This document shows, one piece after another, positions 8,554 through 17,899 of a DNA stretch of 64,000 bases. The DNA is from Tistrella mobilis (GTDB lineage Bacteria > Pseudomonadota > Alphaproteobacteria > Tistrellales > Tistrellaceae). The notes under the pieces are model-generated. The model saw only the letters and a list, made by a program, of their open reading frames with translations. It searched no databases and was not told the origin of the DNA. The DNA is taken from assembly GCF_039634785.1 (NCBI RefSeq), contig NZ_JBBIAB010000010.1, positions 152,036 through 216,035 of the forward strand, written 5' to 3'. How positions within the stretch are numbered: position 1 is the first letter of the stretch; every line of letters begins with the position of its first letter. Both the position numbers and the translations under genes were made by a program.

Positions 8554-9126
8554 ATGTCCGTGCTCTACCAGTCCTCTTCCGACCTGCCCGACCTCGTCGC
8601 AGGCCTCTATGAGCGCCGGGCGCATGATCTGTATCTGGGCGAGCCGGTGACGGTCTACGAACATGCGGTGCAATCGGCAATGATCGCCGAGGCAGACGGC
8701 GCCGCACCGACGATGATCGCGGCCGCCCTGCTCCATGATGTGGGCCAGCTGATCCGCGGCGCCGCCGAGGAGGCCCATCGCCTGGCGGATGACGAAGAGC
8801 ATGCCCGGGTCGGCGGCGACTTCCTCGCCAGCTATTTCCTGCCCGAGGTGGCGGAGGCGGTGCGCCTGCATGTCCAGGCCAAGCGCTATCTGGCGGCATC
8901 GGATGCCGGCTATGCCGCGACGCTGACCCCGGCCGCCCGGGTCGCCCTTTCGGCCGGCGGCGGTGCGATGTCCCAGGAAGAGGCGACGGTGTTCCGCATC
9001 CGCCGCCATGCCGATACCGCCCTCAGACTGCGGCGCTATTGCGACCGGGCGAAGCAGCGCAATCTCGTGCTGCCCCGCTTCCGCAGCTTCGCCCGCCATG
9101 TGCTGGCGGCCTCGCGGCGCGACTGA
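8554..9126 (+). CDS. PhnZ-like HD-domain oxygenase
   Basis: 190 residues. It carries a complete set of candidate di-iron ligands: H37, H61-D62, H83, H106 and D164. It also has the Y27-x-x-E30 pair (YLGEPVT) that gates the active site in the phosphonate oxygenase PhnZ; spacing fits my memory of PhnZ closely. Such enzymes cleave 1-hydroxy-phosphonates oxidatively, after a PhnY-type hydroxylase. No PhnY gene is adjacent; the gene stands alone between a flavoprotein and convergent tamB (11-nt gap). The C-P lyase cluster 18 kb away makes a phosphonate role plausible, but related HD oxygenases act on other substrates. Confidence 0.75.
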   Translation: MSVLYQSSSDLPDLVAGLYERRAHDLYLGEPVTVYEHAVQSAMIAEADGAAPTMIAAALLHDVGQLIRGAAEEAHRLADDEEHARVGGDFLASYFLPEVAEAVRLHVQAKRYLAASDAGYAATLTPAARVALSAGGGAMSQEEATVFRIRRHADTALRLRRYCDRAKQRNLVLPRFRSFARHVLAASRRD

Positions 9127-9137
9127 AGCCCCTTCCG

Positions 9138-12100
9138 TCAGTAGTCATAGCTCCAGGTCGCGCCCACGGAACTGCCACCCTCGGCACCGACTTCGGTGTC
9201 GACCTTGATGTTGGGCAGCACCTCCAGCTCTACCGTTACGGCACTGCTGCCGGCCCCCTGCTCGACGCCGACGAACAGATCGTCGCTCAGATATTTGCCG
9301 GCCCTGACCGAGGCGCCGGAGCCGGTATCGTCGGTGCCGACATCCAGCACGTCGAGCCCGAACAGGTCGCGGGCAAAGCCGGTGGGGTCGAAACCGCCGC
9401 CCCCGCCGCCGGTCAGCGTCGCCAGCCCCTGCCCGACCCTGATCGCGTCCACGGCCGAGAGTTTCGCCCCCGGCTTGCCGAAGAAGGCCCGGGCCAGGAT
9501 CTCGTCCTGCGCCAGCGCCGGTTCGGAACTCAGCGTCAGCTGCGGTGCCGATGCCCGGCCGGTGACCTGCACGATGGCGGTGACATCGGCATTGGTCAGC
9601 GTCGCTTCGATATCGAGCCGCGGATCGATATCGGCCAGACCGTCGAAGGTGATGACACCCTTCGAGAAGGTCAGGGTCCGCCCGACCACATCGGCCTCGC
9701 CGCGCACTACGCTGAGTTCGCCGTTGATCACCGGCGCGCCGGTGGTGCCGCGCACCTTCAGATTGCCCTGCCATTCGGTGTCCAGCCCGCGGCCGCGCAC
9801 GAAGATCCGCCCCGGCGCCCGGACATCGATGTTGAGCGCCAGCCCGCCCGATGCCTGCTGCTGCTGTTCGGGCGAGCCCGGATCCGCCACCACCCGGCCG
9901 TTCCTGACCTCGACCACGTCGATCGTGCGGATCGAGGGGCCGCCGCTGTCGATCAACCGGACCTCTGCCTGACGCACCGTCACGGTCCCGCCCAGCTGTC
10001 CATCGCCCAGCCCGCCGGTCATCGCCAGATTGCCGTCGAGCACCGCATCGACATCGTCGCGGCGCACCAGGCGGGCCTGGTCGATCTTCACCTTGATATC
10101 CATGCGCGGGTCGGCAAGGTCGTCCAGATTGACCGTGCCGTTCACGGCAACCGTGCCGCTGCCGCCGTCGCGCGCGTCCAGCTTCACCGCCAGGCAGCAG
10201 CGTCCCGAGACACCGATCTCGCCGGTAATGCCGGTCAGCAGCGTGCCCACATCCTGGTTCTCATAAGCCGCATCGGTCAGCCTGATGCCGCCTGCGACAT
10301 CCGGATTGGCGACGGTGCCGTTCACGGTCATGTCGGCATCGATCCGCCCGGCGAAGCGCTGGCCGTCGATGCCGGCGGCCAGCGCCAGCCGGCCCAGATC
10401 GCCCTGCCATCGCAGCCGGCCCTCGACCGGCCCGGCGTCATCCAGCGCAATCTCCGTCGGCGCCCCGCGCCGGAAGGGCTGGAGCGGCGCCCTGGCGGTG
10501 ACCGTCAGCGGCTGTTCGCCCAGACCTGCGATCGCGAGGTCCAGATCCGCGGTCCGGTCGCCGAGCGTCGCCTTCACATCGCCCGAGATGATCGGCGTTT
10601 CCATGCCTTCGACCTCGGCATCGACCGGCAGGTCGCGGATGGTGAGCGTCACAGCACCCTCCCGCCCGCGGGGGCCCATGGCCAGATCGATCGTGCCGTC
10701 CAGCCGGCCGCCATTGCCGATCGGCGCCTGGAACCGGCGCAGCGGGTCGAGCGGCACCGCCGTCAGCCGGCCTTCGGCGGTCAGCCGATCCGGCGCCATC
10801 ACGGCATCAAGCACGATGCGGCCGGCCTTGCCGATCCGCAATTCGGGCAGGTCGACGCGGGTCGCATCGGCAAGACGCACCGTCGCCGGCGCACCCAGCC
10901 CCAGTTCTTCACCCAGGGCCTGGCCCTTCAGCCGGTCGAGCGTCAGCACCATCGCCCCCTGCCGGTCGGTCGCCAGATTGCCGCCGGCATCCAGCGTCAG
11001 CCGGCCCTTGAAATTGCCGGTCGCCGCCAGATCGAACCCCGTCGCCGCCCCCTGGGGCGTGGCCGTGGCTTTCAGCGTGGCCAGCTGCACGGGGCCGGCG
11101 GTTACCCGCTCGGCCGCGATGGTCGCCCGACCGCCCGGCCGGCCCTGGTCCAGAACCATGTCGGCATCCAGCGTCAGCCGGTCGGCCGCGACACTGCCGG
11201 CCACCGAAAGCGCCGCCGCCTCGCCATCGGCCTTCACCGTCTGGCGGCCGCGCCGGTCGGCACCAAGATCGACATCCAGCGACAGCCGCCCGCCCATGTC
11301 GAGCCCGGCCAGCCGGCCGATCGGCGCCAGATCCGGCGCGTCGATGTCGAGCCGGCCGCGCACCAGCGCATCGGCGAGCGTCACCGCCGCCTGGCCGCGC
11401 GCCGTGGTGCCGGCGAAATCGAGGGCAAGCGCGCTCACGTCCAGGCGTTTGCCGCCATCGGCCGAAGCGGCCTCGGCCGTCAGCCTGAGCGGGCCTTCCG
11501 CGGTCTCGCCCTCCAGGGCCACGCGACCGGTCGGGGCCGTGAGCAGATTGCGACCGTCGAGATCGAGCGTCAGGCGCTGGACATCGATCGAGCCCAGCCG
11601 GCCATCCGCCAGCCGGGCCGTCACCCGCGCCGCCGGATCGGAAAGATTGCCGGCGAGCGCGATATCTGCCTCCAGCCGGCCCGCGGCCGGCGCGCCGACC
11701 GCATCCGCCAGCCGCCCCAGATCGCGCACCGCAAGGGTGAGCTTCGTGCCGTCGAGCCCGCCCGCAGCCCCCAGCGCCGCCCGTCCGGCGAGGCGGGTGG
11801 TGCCGGTTGCAAGCGACAGGTTCTCGGCCGTGACCCCGCCCTCGCCCGTGACGGTCACCCGGGTGGCCAGATCGATCCGCCCGGCCAGCGCCGCATCGGC
11901 CTCTGGAATGCCGAGCTGCAGCGACCGGCCTTCGGCGGAGACATCCGCCACCAGACGGCTCGCCGGATTGCCGGTAACCGTGACATCGACCCCCAGCGTG
12001 CCGGCAAGCTGCGGCAGGCCGGCAAGGGTGGCGAGCCGGCTCAATTTTTCGGCCGACAGCCCCGCCTGGGCGTCGATGGTGCCATCATCCAGGGCGTAGC

Positions 12101-13784
12101 TGCCGGTGGCCGAAAGGTTGGCGGTGCCGATGTCGAGCAGTGCCGCATCGATCACCACCTTGTCCGCGGCACCGTCGAAGCTGCCCCGGGTCTTGAGCGA
12201 CAGAACCCCGTCGGCCGCCTCTGGCGGCAGGCCCAGCGCCGCCGGGCGCGGCCCGTCGAGATCCAGATCCAGCGCCAGATCCAGATCGGCCGGCAGATCC
12301 TGCGCCGGGGCGCGGCCGGTCACCGCCGCGGTCAGCCGGGCGGCATTGGCGAAGGGCCCGCCATCGCCGATGCCCTGCAGCCGCGGCGCCGCCAGCGTCG
12401 CCGCCAGCCGGGCATCGACGGCGGGCCAGGTGCCGTCGACATCCAGCGTCAGGGTCGCCGCCGACATCGCCGCCGGCTGCGCCAGCGCCAGAAGCGGCGC
12501 CGTGCCCGAGACATTGCCGGTCAGCCGCGCCTGCACCGCACCGGTGCCGGTATCCATCCCGGCCGTGCCCGAAAGGGTGACGCCGCCGGTCGAGAGCGCC
12601 AGCCGGTCGACGGTCAGCGTCTGGCCATCCGGCTGCCGCGCCGACAGATCGAAGGAGAGCGGGGTTTCCGAGGCCAGCACCAGCGGCGGCACCGGTTGAT
12701 CCGCAGATGCGTCCTGCGCGAGGGATGCGTCGCCCTCGACGGGTGCGTCACCCGCTGCGGGTGCGGCGACATCGGCCCCGGCCAGCGCCCGGCCCATGCC
12801 GGCCCAGTCGAGTTCGCCCTGAAGCTGCAGCGAGGGATCGGGACGCAATGCCAATGCGATGCCGGTCTCAAGATCGGCCAAGCCCTGCACATCCGCCGTC
12901 AGCCGACCGGTCCAGCCCTCCAGCGGGCCCGAGCCTTCAAGCCTGGCGGTGATCGGCGGCCGGCCGGGAAGATCCGCCATGGTCGCGACCAGCCCGCCTG
13001 CCGCCTCTTCGGCGACCAGATCGACATCCAGCGTGCCGGCCTTGAGATCGGTTTCCAGGGCAGCAGACACCCGTCCCGCCGGGCCGTCCAGGCGATGGAT
13101 GTCGAGCCTGGCCCACGAGGTATCGCCACGCCCGACCCGCGCGGCGCCATCGACCCCCAGCATGGCCGGCGCATCCAGGCCGGTCAGCCGCGGATCGAGT
13201 TCGAGCAACGAAACGCTCAGCTGCCGGAGATCCAGCGTCAGCGGCGGCAGCATGCCCTCGTCGGGCAGGCGCACGGTCCGCGGATCGAAGGGCTCCGACG
13301 GTGGCGGCGGCGTGCCGTCATCGGGCGGCGGCGCAACCTTGATCCGCTCCGCCGCGATGGTCGCAATCTCGATGCGCCCGGCGAGCAGGGCCGAGGGCCG
13401 CCACGAGAAGGTGACGTCGTCGGCCACCAGCCAGGGATCGGCCGGATCGCCGATGCGGAGCCGCGGCAGATGCAGGCGTCCAAACAGGCTGCCCTCGATC
13501 GCCGGCAGATCAACCGGCCCCAGACCGGCCGCCTCGATCCCGTCACGGGCGAGCCCGGCGATGGTCCGGCGCCCCTGATCGCTGTCGGCCCAGATCGCCG
13601 CGCCGCCGATACCGCCGGCCACAACCACCACCAGGCCCACCACCCCATAGCCCAGGATCTTCCGGATCCGGCCACGGCGCCGTCCCGCCCTGCCTTTGGC
13701 AGGTCCGGGCTTGGGTGGCTCGGCTCCGCCGCTGGAGGACGGGGTCGAGGGATCGGGTGCCCGTTCGGGCGTATCACTGCTCAC
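9138..13784 (-). CDS. tamB: TamB, inner-membrane translocation and assembly protein
   Basis: 1548 residues, the usual size range for TamB. A basic Pro-rich N-terminus is followed by one membrane helix (residues about 35-55, ILGYGVVGLVVVVAGGIGGA). Next come over 1000 residues of repetitive beta-strand sequence rich in LDLD and DLDLA-type alternation (the AsmA/TamB beta-groove). The DUF490 domain at the C-terminus ends SVGATWSYDY. With TamA it spans the periplasm and supports insertion of some outer-membrane proteins and phospholipid transport. It lies 49 nt downstream of tamA on the same strand. Confidence 0.93.
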   Translation of the reverse strand: MSSDTPERAPDPSTPSSSGGAEPPKPGPAKGRAGRRRGRIRKILGYGVVGLVVVVAGGIGGAAIWADSDQGRRTIAGLARDGIEAAGLGPVDLPAIEGSLFGRLHLPRLRIGDPADPWLVADDVTFSWRPSALLAGRIEIATIAAERIKVAPPPDDGTPPPPSEPFDPRTVRLPDEGMLPPLTLDLRQLSVSLLELDPRLTGLDAPAMLGVDGAARVGRGDTSWARLDIHRLDGPAGRVSAALETDLKAGTLDVDLVAEEAAGGLVATMADLPGRPPITARLEGSGPLEGWTGRLTADVQGLADLETGIALALRPDPSLQLQGELDWAGMGRALAGADVAAPAAGDAPVEGDASLAQDASADQPVPPLVLASETPLSFDLSARQPDGQTLTVDRLALSTGGVTLSGTAGMDTGTGAVQARLTGNVSGTAPLLALAQPAAMSAATLTLDVDGTWPAVDARLAATLAAPRLQGIGDGGPFANAARLTAAVTGRAPAQDLPADLDLALDLDLDGPRPAALGLPPEAADGVLSLKTRGSFDGAADKVVIDAALLDIGTANLSATGSYALDDGTIDAQAGLSAEKLSRLATLAGLPQLAGTLGVDVTVTGNPASRLVADVSAEGRSLQLGIPEADAALAGRIDLATRVTVTGEGGVTAENLSLATGTTRLAGRAALGAAGGLDGTKLTLAVRDLGRLADAVGAPAAGRLEADIALAGNLSDPAARVTARLADGRLGSIDVQRLTLDLDGRNLLTAPTGRVALEGETAEGPLRLTAEAASADGGKRLDVSALALDFAGTTARGQAAVTLADALVRGRLDIDAPDLAPIGRLAGLDMGGRLSLDVDLGADRRGRQTVKADGEAAALSVAGSVAADRLTLDADMVLDQGRPGGRATIAAERVTAGPVQLATLKATATPQGAATGFDLAATGNFKGRLTLDAGGNLATDRQGAMVLTLDRLKGQALGEELGLGAPATVRLADATRVDLPELRIGKAGRIVLDAVMAPDRLTAEGRLTAVPLDPLRRFQAPIGNGGRLDGTIDLAMGPRGREGAVTLTIRDLPVDAEVEGMETPIISGDVKATLGDRTADLDLAIAGLGEQPLTVTARAPLQPFRRGAPTEIALDDAGPVEGRLRWQGDLGRLALAAGIDGQRFAGRIDADMTVNGTVANPDVAGGIRLTDAAYENQDVGTLLTGITGEIGVSGRCCLAVKLDARDGGSGTVAVNGTVNLDDLADPRMDIKVKIDQARLVRRDDVDAVLDGNLAMTGGLGDGQLGGTVTVRQAEVRLIDSGGPSIRTIDVVEVRNGRVVADPGSPEQQQQASGGLALNIDVRAPGRIFVRGRGLDTEWQGNLKVRGTTGAPVINGELSVVRGEADVVGRTLTFSKGVITFDGLADIDPRLDIEATLTNADVTAIVQVTGRASAPQLTLSSEPALAQDEILARAFFGKPGAKLSAVDAIRVGQGLATLTGGGGGGFDPTGFARDLFGLDVLDVGTDDTGSGASVRAGKYLSDDLFVGVEQGAGSSAVTVELEVLPNIKVDTEVGAEGGSSVGATWSYDY

Positions 13785-13833
13785 GTTTCGGTCTCACTCC
13801 GCCTCGGAAGGCCGCATCCGGGTCACCGGTCGG

Positions 13834-15846
13834 TCAGAATGCCTGTCCAAGGCTGATATAGATCTGATAGGGGTCGTCGGCATCCCGGCGGTCGAGCGGC
13901 AGGGCCACATCGAAGCGGAACGGACCGAGCGGCGTGTAATAGCGCAGACCCAGCCCGGCGCCGGTCCGCAGATTGGTGGACAGATCCGGCCAGGGCTCTT
14001 CCGAGATCTGGCCGGCTTCGATGAAGGGCACGACGGAAATGTCCTGGGTCACCGGCATGCGCAGTTCAACCCCGGCTTCGGCCACCGACCGGCCGCCCAG
14101 CGGGTCGCCATTACCGTCCAGCGGTCCCAGCATGCGATAGCCATAGCCGCGCACCGACCCGCCTCCACCGGCATAGAAGCGCTTGTCCGCCGGCAGGGTT
14201 GCCGTTGCGGCACCGGCGACGGAGCCGATCCGCCCGCGGCCGGCCAGCACCCAGCGCCCCAGCTCGTCCAGCGGCACATAGATCGAGCCGTTGAGTTCGG
14301 CCCTGAGGAAGCTGATCGCCGCCCCCTCGATCGCGCCGGTATAGGGGATCACCTCGCCCGAGATGCGATAGCCGCGCCGCGGGTCCAGCAGGCTGTCCGA
14401 GGCATCGCGCGACAGGGTCACCGGCACGCCCAGCAGATAGCTGGTCCGCTCGCCCTTCTCGTCGTCGAGGATCTTGTATTCCGGGGCGAGCGCCAGAGAG
14501 CCGCGCCAGCCGTCGCCCAGCGCCCGTTCCTGGCCGAAACGGGTCTCGATACCGGTCTGCTGGAAGGCGTCGGTGTCTTCGTTGATCAGCTTGACCGTGC
14601 CGAAATTGAACCGGTCCTCGCGCGGGTGCGGCCGCTTGTAGTTCACGTCCAGTTCCTGAAGCACCGGCGAAATGTCGAGTTCGGTGCGCAGCTTGTCGCC
14701 ACGGCCGGTCAGGTTGCGATGCTCCCAGAAGGCACGCAGTTCCGGCCCGACGGTCGTCGAATAGCGCACGCCGGCACCGATGCTCCGCGGGGGGCCTTCG
14801 ACCACCGTCAGTTTCACCGGCATGCTGCCGTCGGCCGGCGGGGTCTCGGGCGTCTCGATCACGGCCGAGGAGAACAGCCCCGTGGCCAGCAGGTCGGCGC
14901 GGAAGCTTTCGATCTTGCCGGCATCATAGGTGTCGCCGGGCTGCCAGGGGCGCTTGCCCTCCACCACCGTCGCCAGCACGTCTTCCAGCCCTTCGACGCT
15001 GGTATCGCCGAAGCGGGTGAAGGGGCCGCTGTCGATGTCGACCGTCACCGCCATGCTGCGGGTGTCATGGTCCACGACCGCGCGGCGGCCGGTCTGGCGG
15101 GCGAAGGGATAGCCGTTGGCGCCCAGCGTCGTCAGCAGGCGGCGCTCGCCGGCCACGACTTCCGCAGCCTCGGCGGCCGCCCCCATCGGCAGGCCCAGCG
15201 CCTTGGGCGTCAGCTTTTCGGCATCGACCAGCGGCGGCTGACCGGCCGCCCAGTCGACCGTCCAGCCGGCCAGCTTGTAGCGTGGCCCCGGGCGCACCGT
15301 GATCTGTGCGGCCGGCGGCTCGGCATCGCGATCGATGCGCAGGCGCACCTCGCCATCGAAATAGCCGCGCGAGCGCAGGGCCTTCTGGAACAGCTCCACA
15401 TCGCCCTGCCCGCGGCGGCGCAACGCCGCCAGGCTCGGCGGCGGTCGATCCTCCAGCCGGCGCAGCTCCGACAGGCTGTCGAACAGCTCGTCCAACGGCG
15501 CATCGGCAAGCTCGTCCACCTGTGGCTGGCTGCCGGTAACGCTGCCGGCGGCGCCCTCCTTCTCCTCCCGGGCACGTTTCTCGGCCCGGGCCTCGGCCAG
15601 ACGCTGCTGTTCCGCCGCCTCTTCCGGATCCAGCCCCTCGACGGTGATCTGCGTCGTATAGGTCACCCCGCCCACGGTCGCGAAAAGCGGCTCGCCGCTT
15701 TCGGCCACCGGTTCCTCATCCACCAGACCAAGGCTCCGGCCGACATCATTGACGGTCCCGCATCCACCGAGCAGGGCTGCGGCAAACAGCGCCGGGACCA
15801 GCAGAAGACGGGAAGTGTGGGACGGGCCGATCTTGCGACATGGCAC
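13834..15846 (-). CDS. tamA: TamA, BamA-family outer-membrane assembly factor with lipobox
   Basis: 670 residues. POTRA domains (about residues 140-330, including GPRYKLAGWTVD and FTRFGDTSVEG) precede an Omp85 barrel with the L6 motif VRGYGY and a terminal aromatic residue (SLGQAF). The N-terminus is odd for an Omp85 protein: the signal ends AALLGGCGTV, a lipobox, so Cys29 may be acylated. A long charged linker (about residues 50-130, Ala/Glu/Arg-rich) follows. TamA pairs with downstream TamB. The promoter should lie in the 243-bp gap shared with the divergent LysR gene. Confidence 0.92.
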   Translation of the reverse strand: MPCRKIGPSHTSRLLLVPALFAAALLGGCGTVNDVGRSLGLVDEEPVAESGEPLFATVGGVTYTTQITVEGLDPEEAAEQQRLAEARAEKRAREEKEGAAGSVTGSQPQVDELADAPLDELFDSLSELRRLEDRPPPSLAALRRRGQGDVELFQKALRSRGYFDGEVRLRIDRDAEPPAAQITVRPGPRYKLAGWTVDWAAGQPPLVDAEKLTPKALGLPMGAAAEAAEVVAGERRLLTTLGANGYPFARQTGRRAVVDHDTRSMAVTVDIDSGPFTRFGDTSVEGLEDVLATVVEGKRPWQPGDTYDAGKIESFRADLLATGLFSSAVIETPETPPADGSMPVKLTVVEGPPRSIGAGVRYSTTVGPELRAFWEHRNLTGRGDKLRTELDISPVLQELDVNYKRPHPREDRFNFGTVKLINEDTDAFQQTGIETRFGQERALGDGWRGSLALAPEYKILDDEKGERTSYLLGVPVTLSRDASDSLLDPRRGYRISGEVIPYTGAIEGAAISFLRAELNGSIYVPLDELGRWVLAGRGRIGSVAGAATATLPADKRFYAGGGGSVRGYGYRMLGPLDGNGDPLGGRSVAEAGVELRMPVTQDISVVPFIEAGQISEEPWPDLSTNLRTGAGLGLRYYTPLGPFRFDVALPLDRRDADDPYQIYISLGQAF

Positions 15847-16089
15847 CTGTGAGAGGCCTCCGGATCAAGCTGCATCATGCGCGACGGGCGCCGCTTCACC
15901 TTAACGACCCCCGCCCCCGGACGGCAAGCCGGGCTCCCCCTTCGTGCCGTGACGAATTTTGGAACCGGCCCGATCAGGGGCGGGCCCGGCGCGCAAGTGG
16001 CATTGACGCGAGCACATATCGCGCGCAACGATCATCTCATGCGCTCACCGCAGAAATGAGCCGTTCACCTGTCCGGAGGATCATCCACG

Positions 16090-17025
16090 ATGCTTGGCAT
16101 CAAGCTCAGCGAGATCGAAACGTTCCTCGCGGTCGCCGAGGCGGGGTCGATCAACGGCGCCGCCCGTCGCATGCATCTGACACAGCCGGCCGTCACCCGG
16201 CAGATCCAGCGGCTGGAAGCGGAGCTGGGGTTGATTCTGCTCGACCGGCGCAGCAAACCGCCGACGCTGACCGCCGCCGGTCGCGATGCGATGGAGCATT
16301 GCCGCCGTGTGCTGAGTGCGGTGGAAGATCTGAAGGCGATGGGCATGGCCGAGGGGGCCACCGCCGGACGGCTCCGCCTCGGCTTTGCCCATGGCGTGGT
16401 CGATCTGGCCGTCACCCGGCCGATCGACGAGCTGCGCGCCGCCTTCCCGCTGGTCGCCCTGCAGATCGGCAGCGGCTGGACCGGGGAGTTGATCGATCAG
16501 GTCCGCGACGGCCGCCTGGATGCCGCCGTCGTGCTGATCGACCCCAACGAACACCCCCCGCAGGATATCGAAGGGGTGCGGGTCGGCTCCGAACCAGTCT
16601 GGATCGTGGGCTCCGCACGTGACGAAACCTCCTCTGGTCCGATCGCGCCCGAAGAGCTGGCCCGGGCAAGCTGGGTGCTCAACCCCGAAGGCTGCGGCTA
16701 TCACATGGTGGTGCAGCGTCTGCTCGACCGTATGGGCGCGCGGCTGGAAGTTGCGGCCGAGGTTCTGGGGCCCGACATCCAGCTCTCGCTGATCGCCCGT
16801 GGCGTCGGGTTCGGGCTGGTGCCGGCCCGCCGGGTGATGCAGAGCGCCCAGGCCGGCGAGCTGCGGCGGATCGAGGTGCGGGGACTGGACCTGTCCCTTG
16901 CGGTCTGGGTGCTGCGGTCCTCTCTCGCCGGCCGGCTGACGCCGGCCATCGATCATCTGGCAGGTTCGCTCGCCACCCTCTGGGCACCCGCCTCCACCCC
17001 GGCCGCGGCGGTCGCGGCCGTCTGA
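16090..17025 (+). CDS. LysR-family transcriptional regulator
   Basis: 311 residues. The winged helix-turn-helix occupies residues 5-65 (FLAVAEAGSINGAARRMHLTQPAVTRQ in two parts), followed by a LysR substrate-binding domain of the usual length. GGAGG at 16076-16080 sits 9 nt before the ATG. Targets are not evident: it diverges from tamA and converges on the SGNH hydrolase gene. Its last 73 nt overlap the 3' end of that gene on the other strand, and its Ala/Pro-rich tail comes from this overlap. Confidence 0.92.
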   Translation: MLGIKLSEIETFLAVAEAGSINGAARRMHLTQPAVTRQIQRLEAELGLILLDRRSKPPTLTAAGRDAMEHCRRVLSAVEDLKAMGMAEGATAGRLRLGFAHGVVDLAVTRPIDELRAAFPLVALQIGSGWTGELIDQVRDGRLDAAVVLIDPNEHPPQDIEGVRVGSEPVWIVGSARDETSSGPIAPEELARASWVLNPEGCGYHMVVQRLLDRMGARLEVAAEVLGPDIQLSLIARGVGFGLVPARRVMQSAQAGELRRIEVRGLDLSLAVWVLRSSLAGRLTPAIDHLAGSLATLWAPASTPAAAVAAV

Positions 17026-17897
17026 ACCCGCTTGGGCGCCGCCGGCGCCGCCTCGTCTTCCTCCACCGTATGGGCGATTGCCGCGGCAAGGGCGCGGGAG
17101 ATGCAGGCATAGCCCAAGGCGTTCAGATGGAAGCGGTCGGTGAACAGCAGATCCGGGGTCGGATGCGCGCGGTCCTCTTCCCAGGCGGTCATCAGCGCAT
17201 AGCGGCTGTAGATGGGGGTATGGGTCTCATCCGCCACCTGATGCATCAGGGTGACGAAGGCCGCATAGGTTCCGGGATCCTTGGCCCCGGGATAGAGCTG
17301 CAGATCCATCAGCAGCGCATCGGCGCCACTCTCGCGGATCATCTCCAGCCCCTCGCGCAGCTGATCGGTGAAGCGGGCGCGGTCGACCGCGCGCAGCGCA
17401 TCATTGGTACCGGCCTGCCAGATCACCAGATCGGGATCGTTTTCGGCCAGCAGCTCGTCCAGCCGCGCCAGCTGGTCGGCCGCGATCTCGCCGCCGACAC
17501 CGGCATTGATCACCCGGACGCGGCTCTCAGGGTAGCGGCGGGCCAGATCGCGCTCCAGCCGGAAGGGATAGCTCGCCTCGGGCCGCGGCGCGCCATAGCC
17601 CTGGGTGGACGAGGACCCGATGGCCAGCACCACCAGCGGCCGCCCCTCTTCCAGCTTCTCGTCCGTCACCGGCAGATCGCCCGCCAGATCCGGGCCGTCT
17701 TCCGGCACGCGGCAGACGCCGTCGATGCTGGTATCCAGGGCAAGGCCGAAGCTGCCGGCATCCTGTTCCGGTGCCGGCTTCGGCGTCGCCGCTGCCTCGG
17801 CAGCCAGTGCCTCAGGCGGCACCGCCGCCAGCCCCGGCAGGAGCATGGCGGCGGTAACGGTCAGCGGGCGAAGGACGTGGTGCAGCAGGCGGGTCAT
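16953..17897 (-). CDS. SGNH/GDSL-family hydrolase, exported
   Basis: 314 residues. The signal peptide (MTRLLHHVLR, then a hydrophobic run to EALAAEA) leads into an SGNH fold. Block I is AIGSSSTQGYG with the catalytic Ser, block II NAGVGGE, block III WQAGTNDA, and block V DRFHLNA with the Asp-His pair. Members are esterases or acetyl/succinyl-transferases acting on glycans. Its ATG is only 2 nt after the OpgC stop, so translation is probably coupled. It likely removes or transfers an acyl group on the glycan handled by OpgC; that is inference. Confidence 0.88.
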   Translation of the reverse strand: MTRLLHHVLRPLTVTAAMLLPGLAAVPPEALAAEAAATPKPAPEQDAGSFGLALDTSIDGVCRVPEDGPDLAGDLPVTDEKLEEGRPLVVLAIGSSSTQGYGAPRPEASYPFRLERDLARRYPESRVRVINAGVGGEIAADQLARLDELLAENDPDLVIWQAGTNDALRAVDRARFTDQLREGLEMIRESGADALLMDLQLYPGAKDPGTYAAFVTLMHQVADETHTPIYSRYALMTAWEEDRAHPTPDLLFTDRFHLNALGYACISRALAAAIAHTVEEDEAAPAAPKRVQTAATAAAGVEAGAQRVASEPAR

Positions 17898-17899
17898 GA

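Noticed and set aside
9039..13856. A long open frame antisense to tamB (about 1600 codons)
   Set aside because: High GC removes stop codons in the complementary frame. The translation is Arg/Gln/His/Pro-rich and low in hydrophobic order, while the minus frame is a clear TamB.
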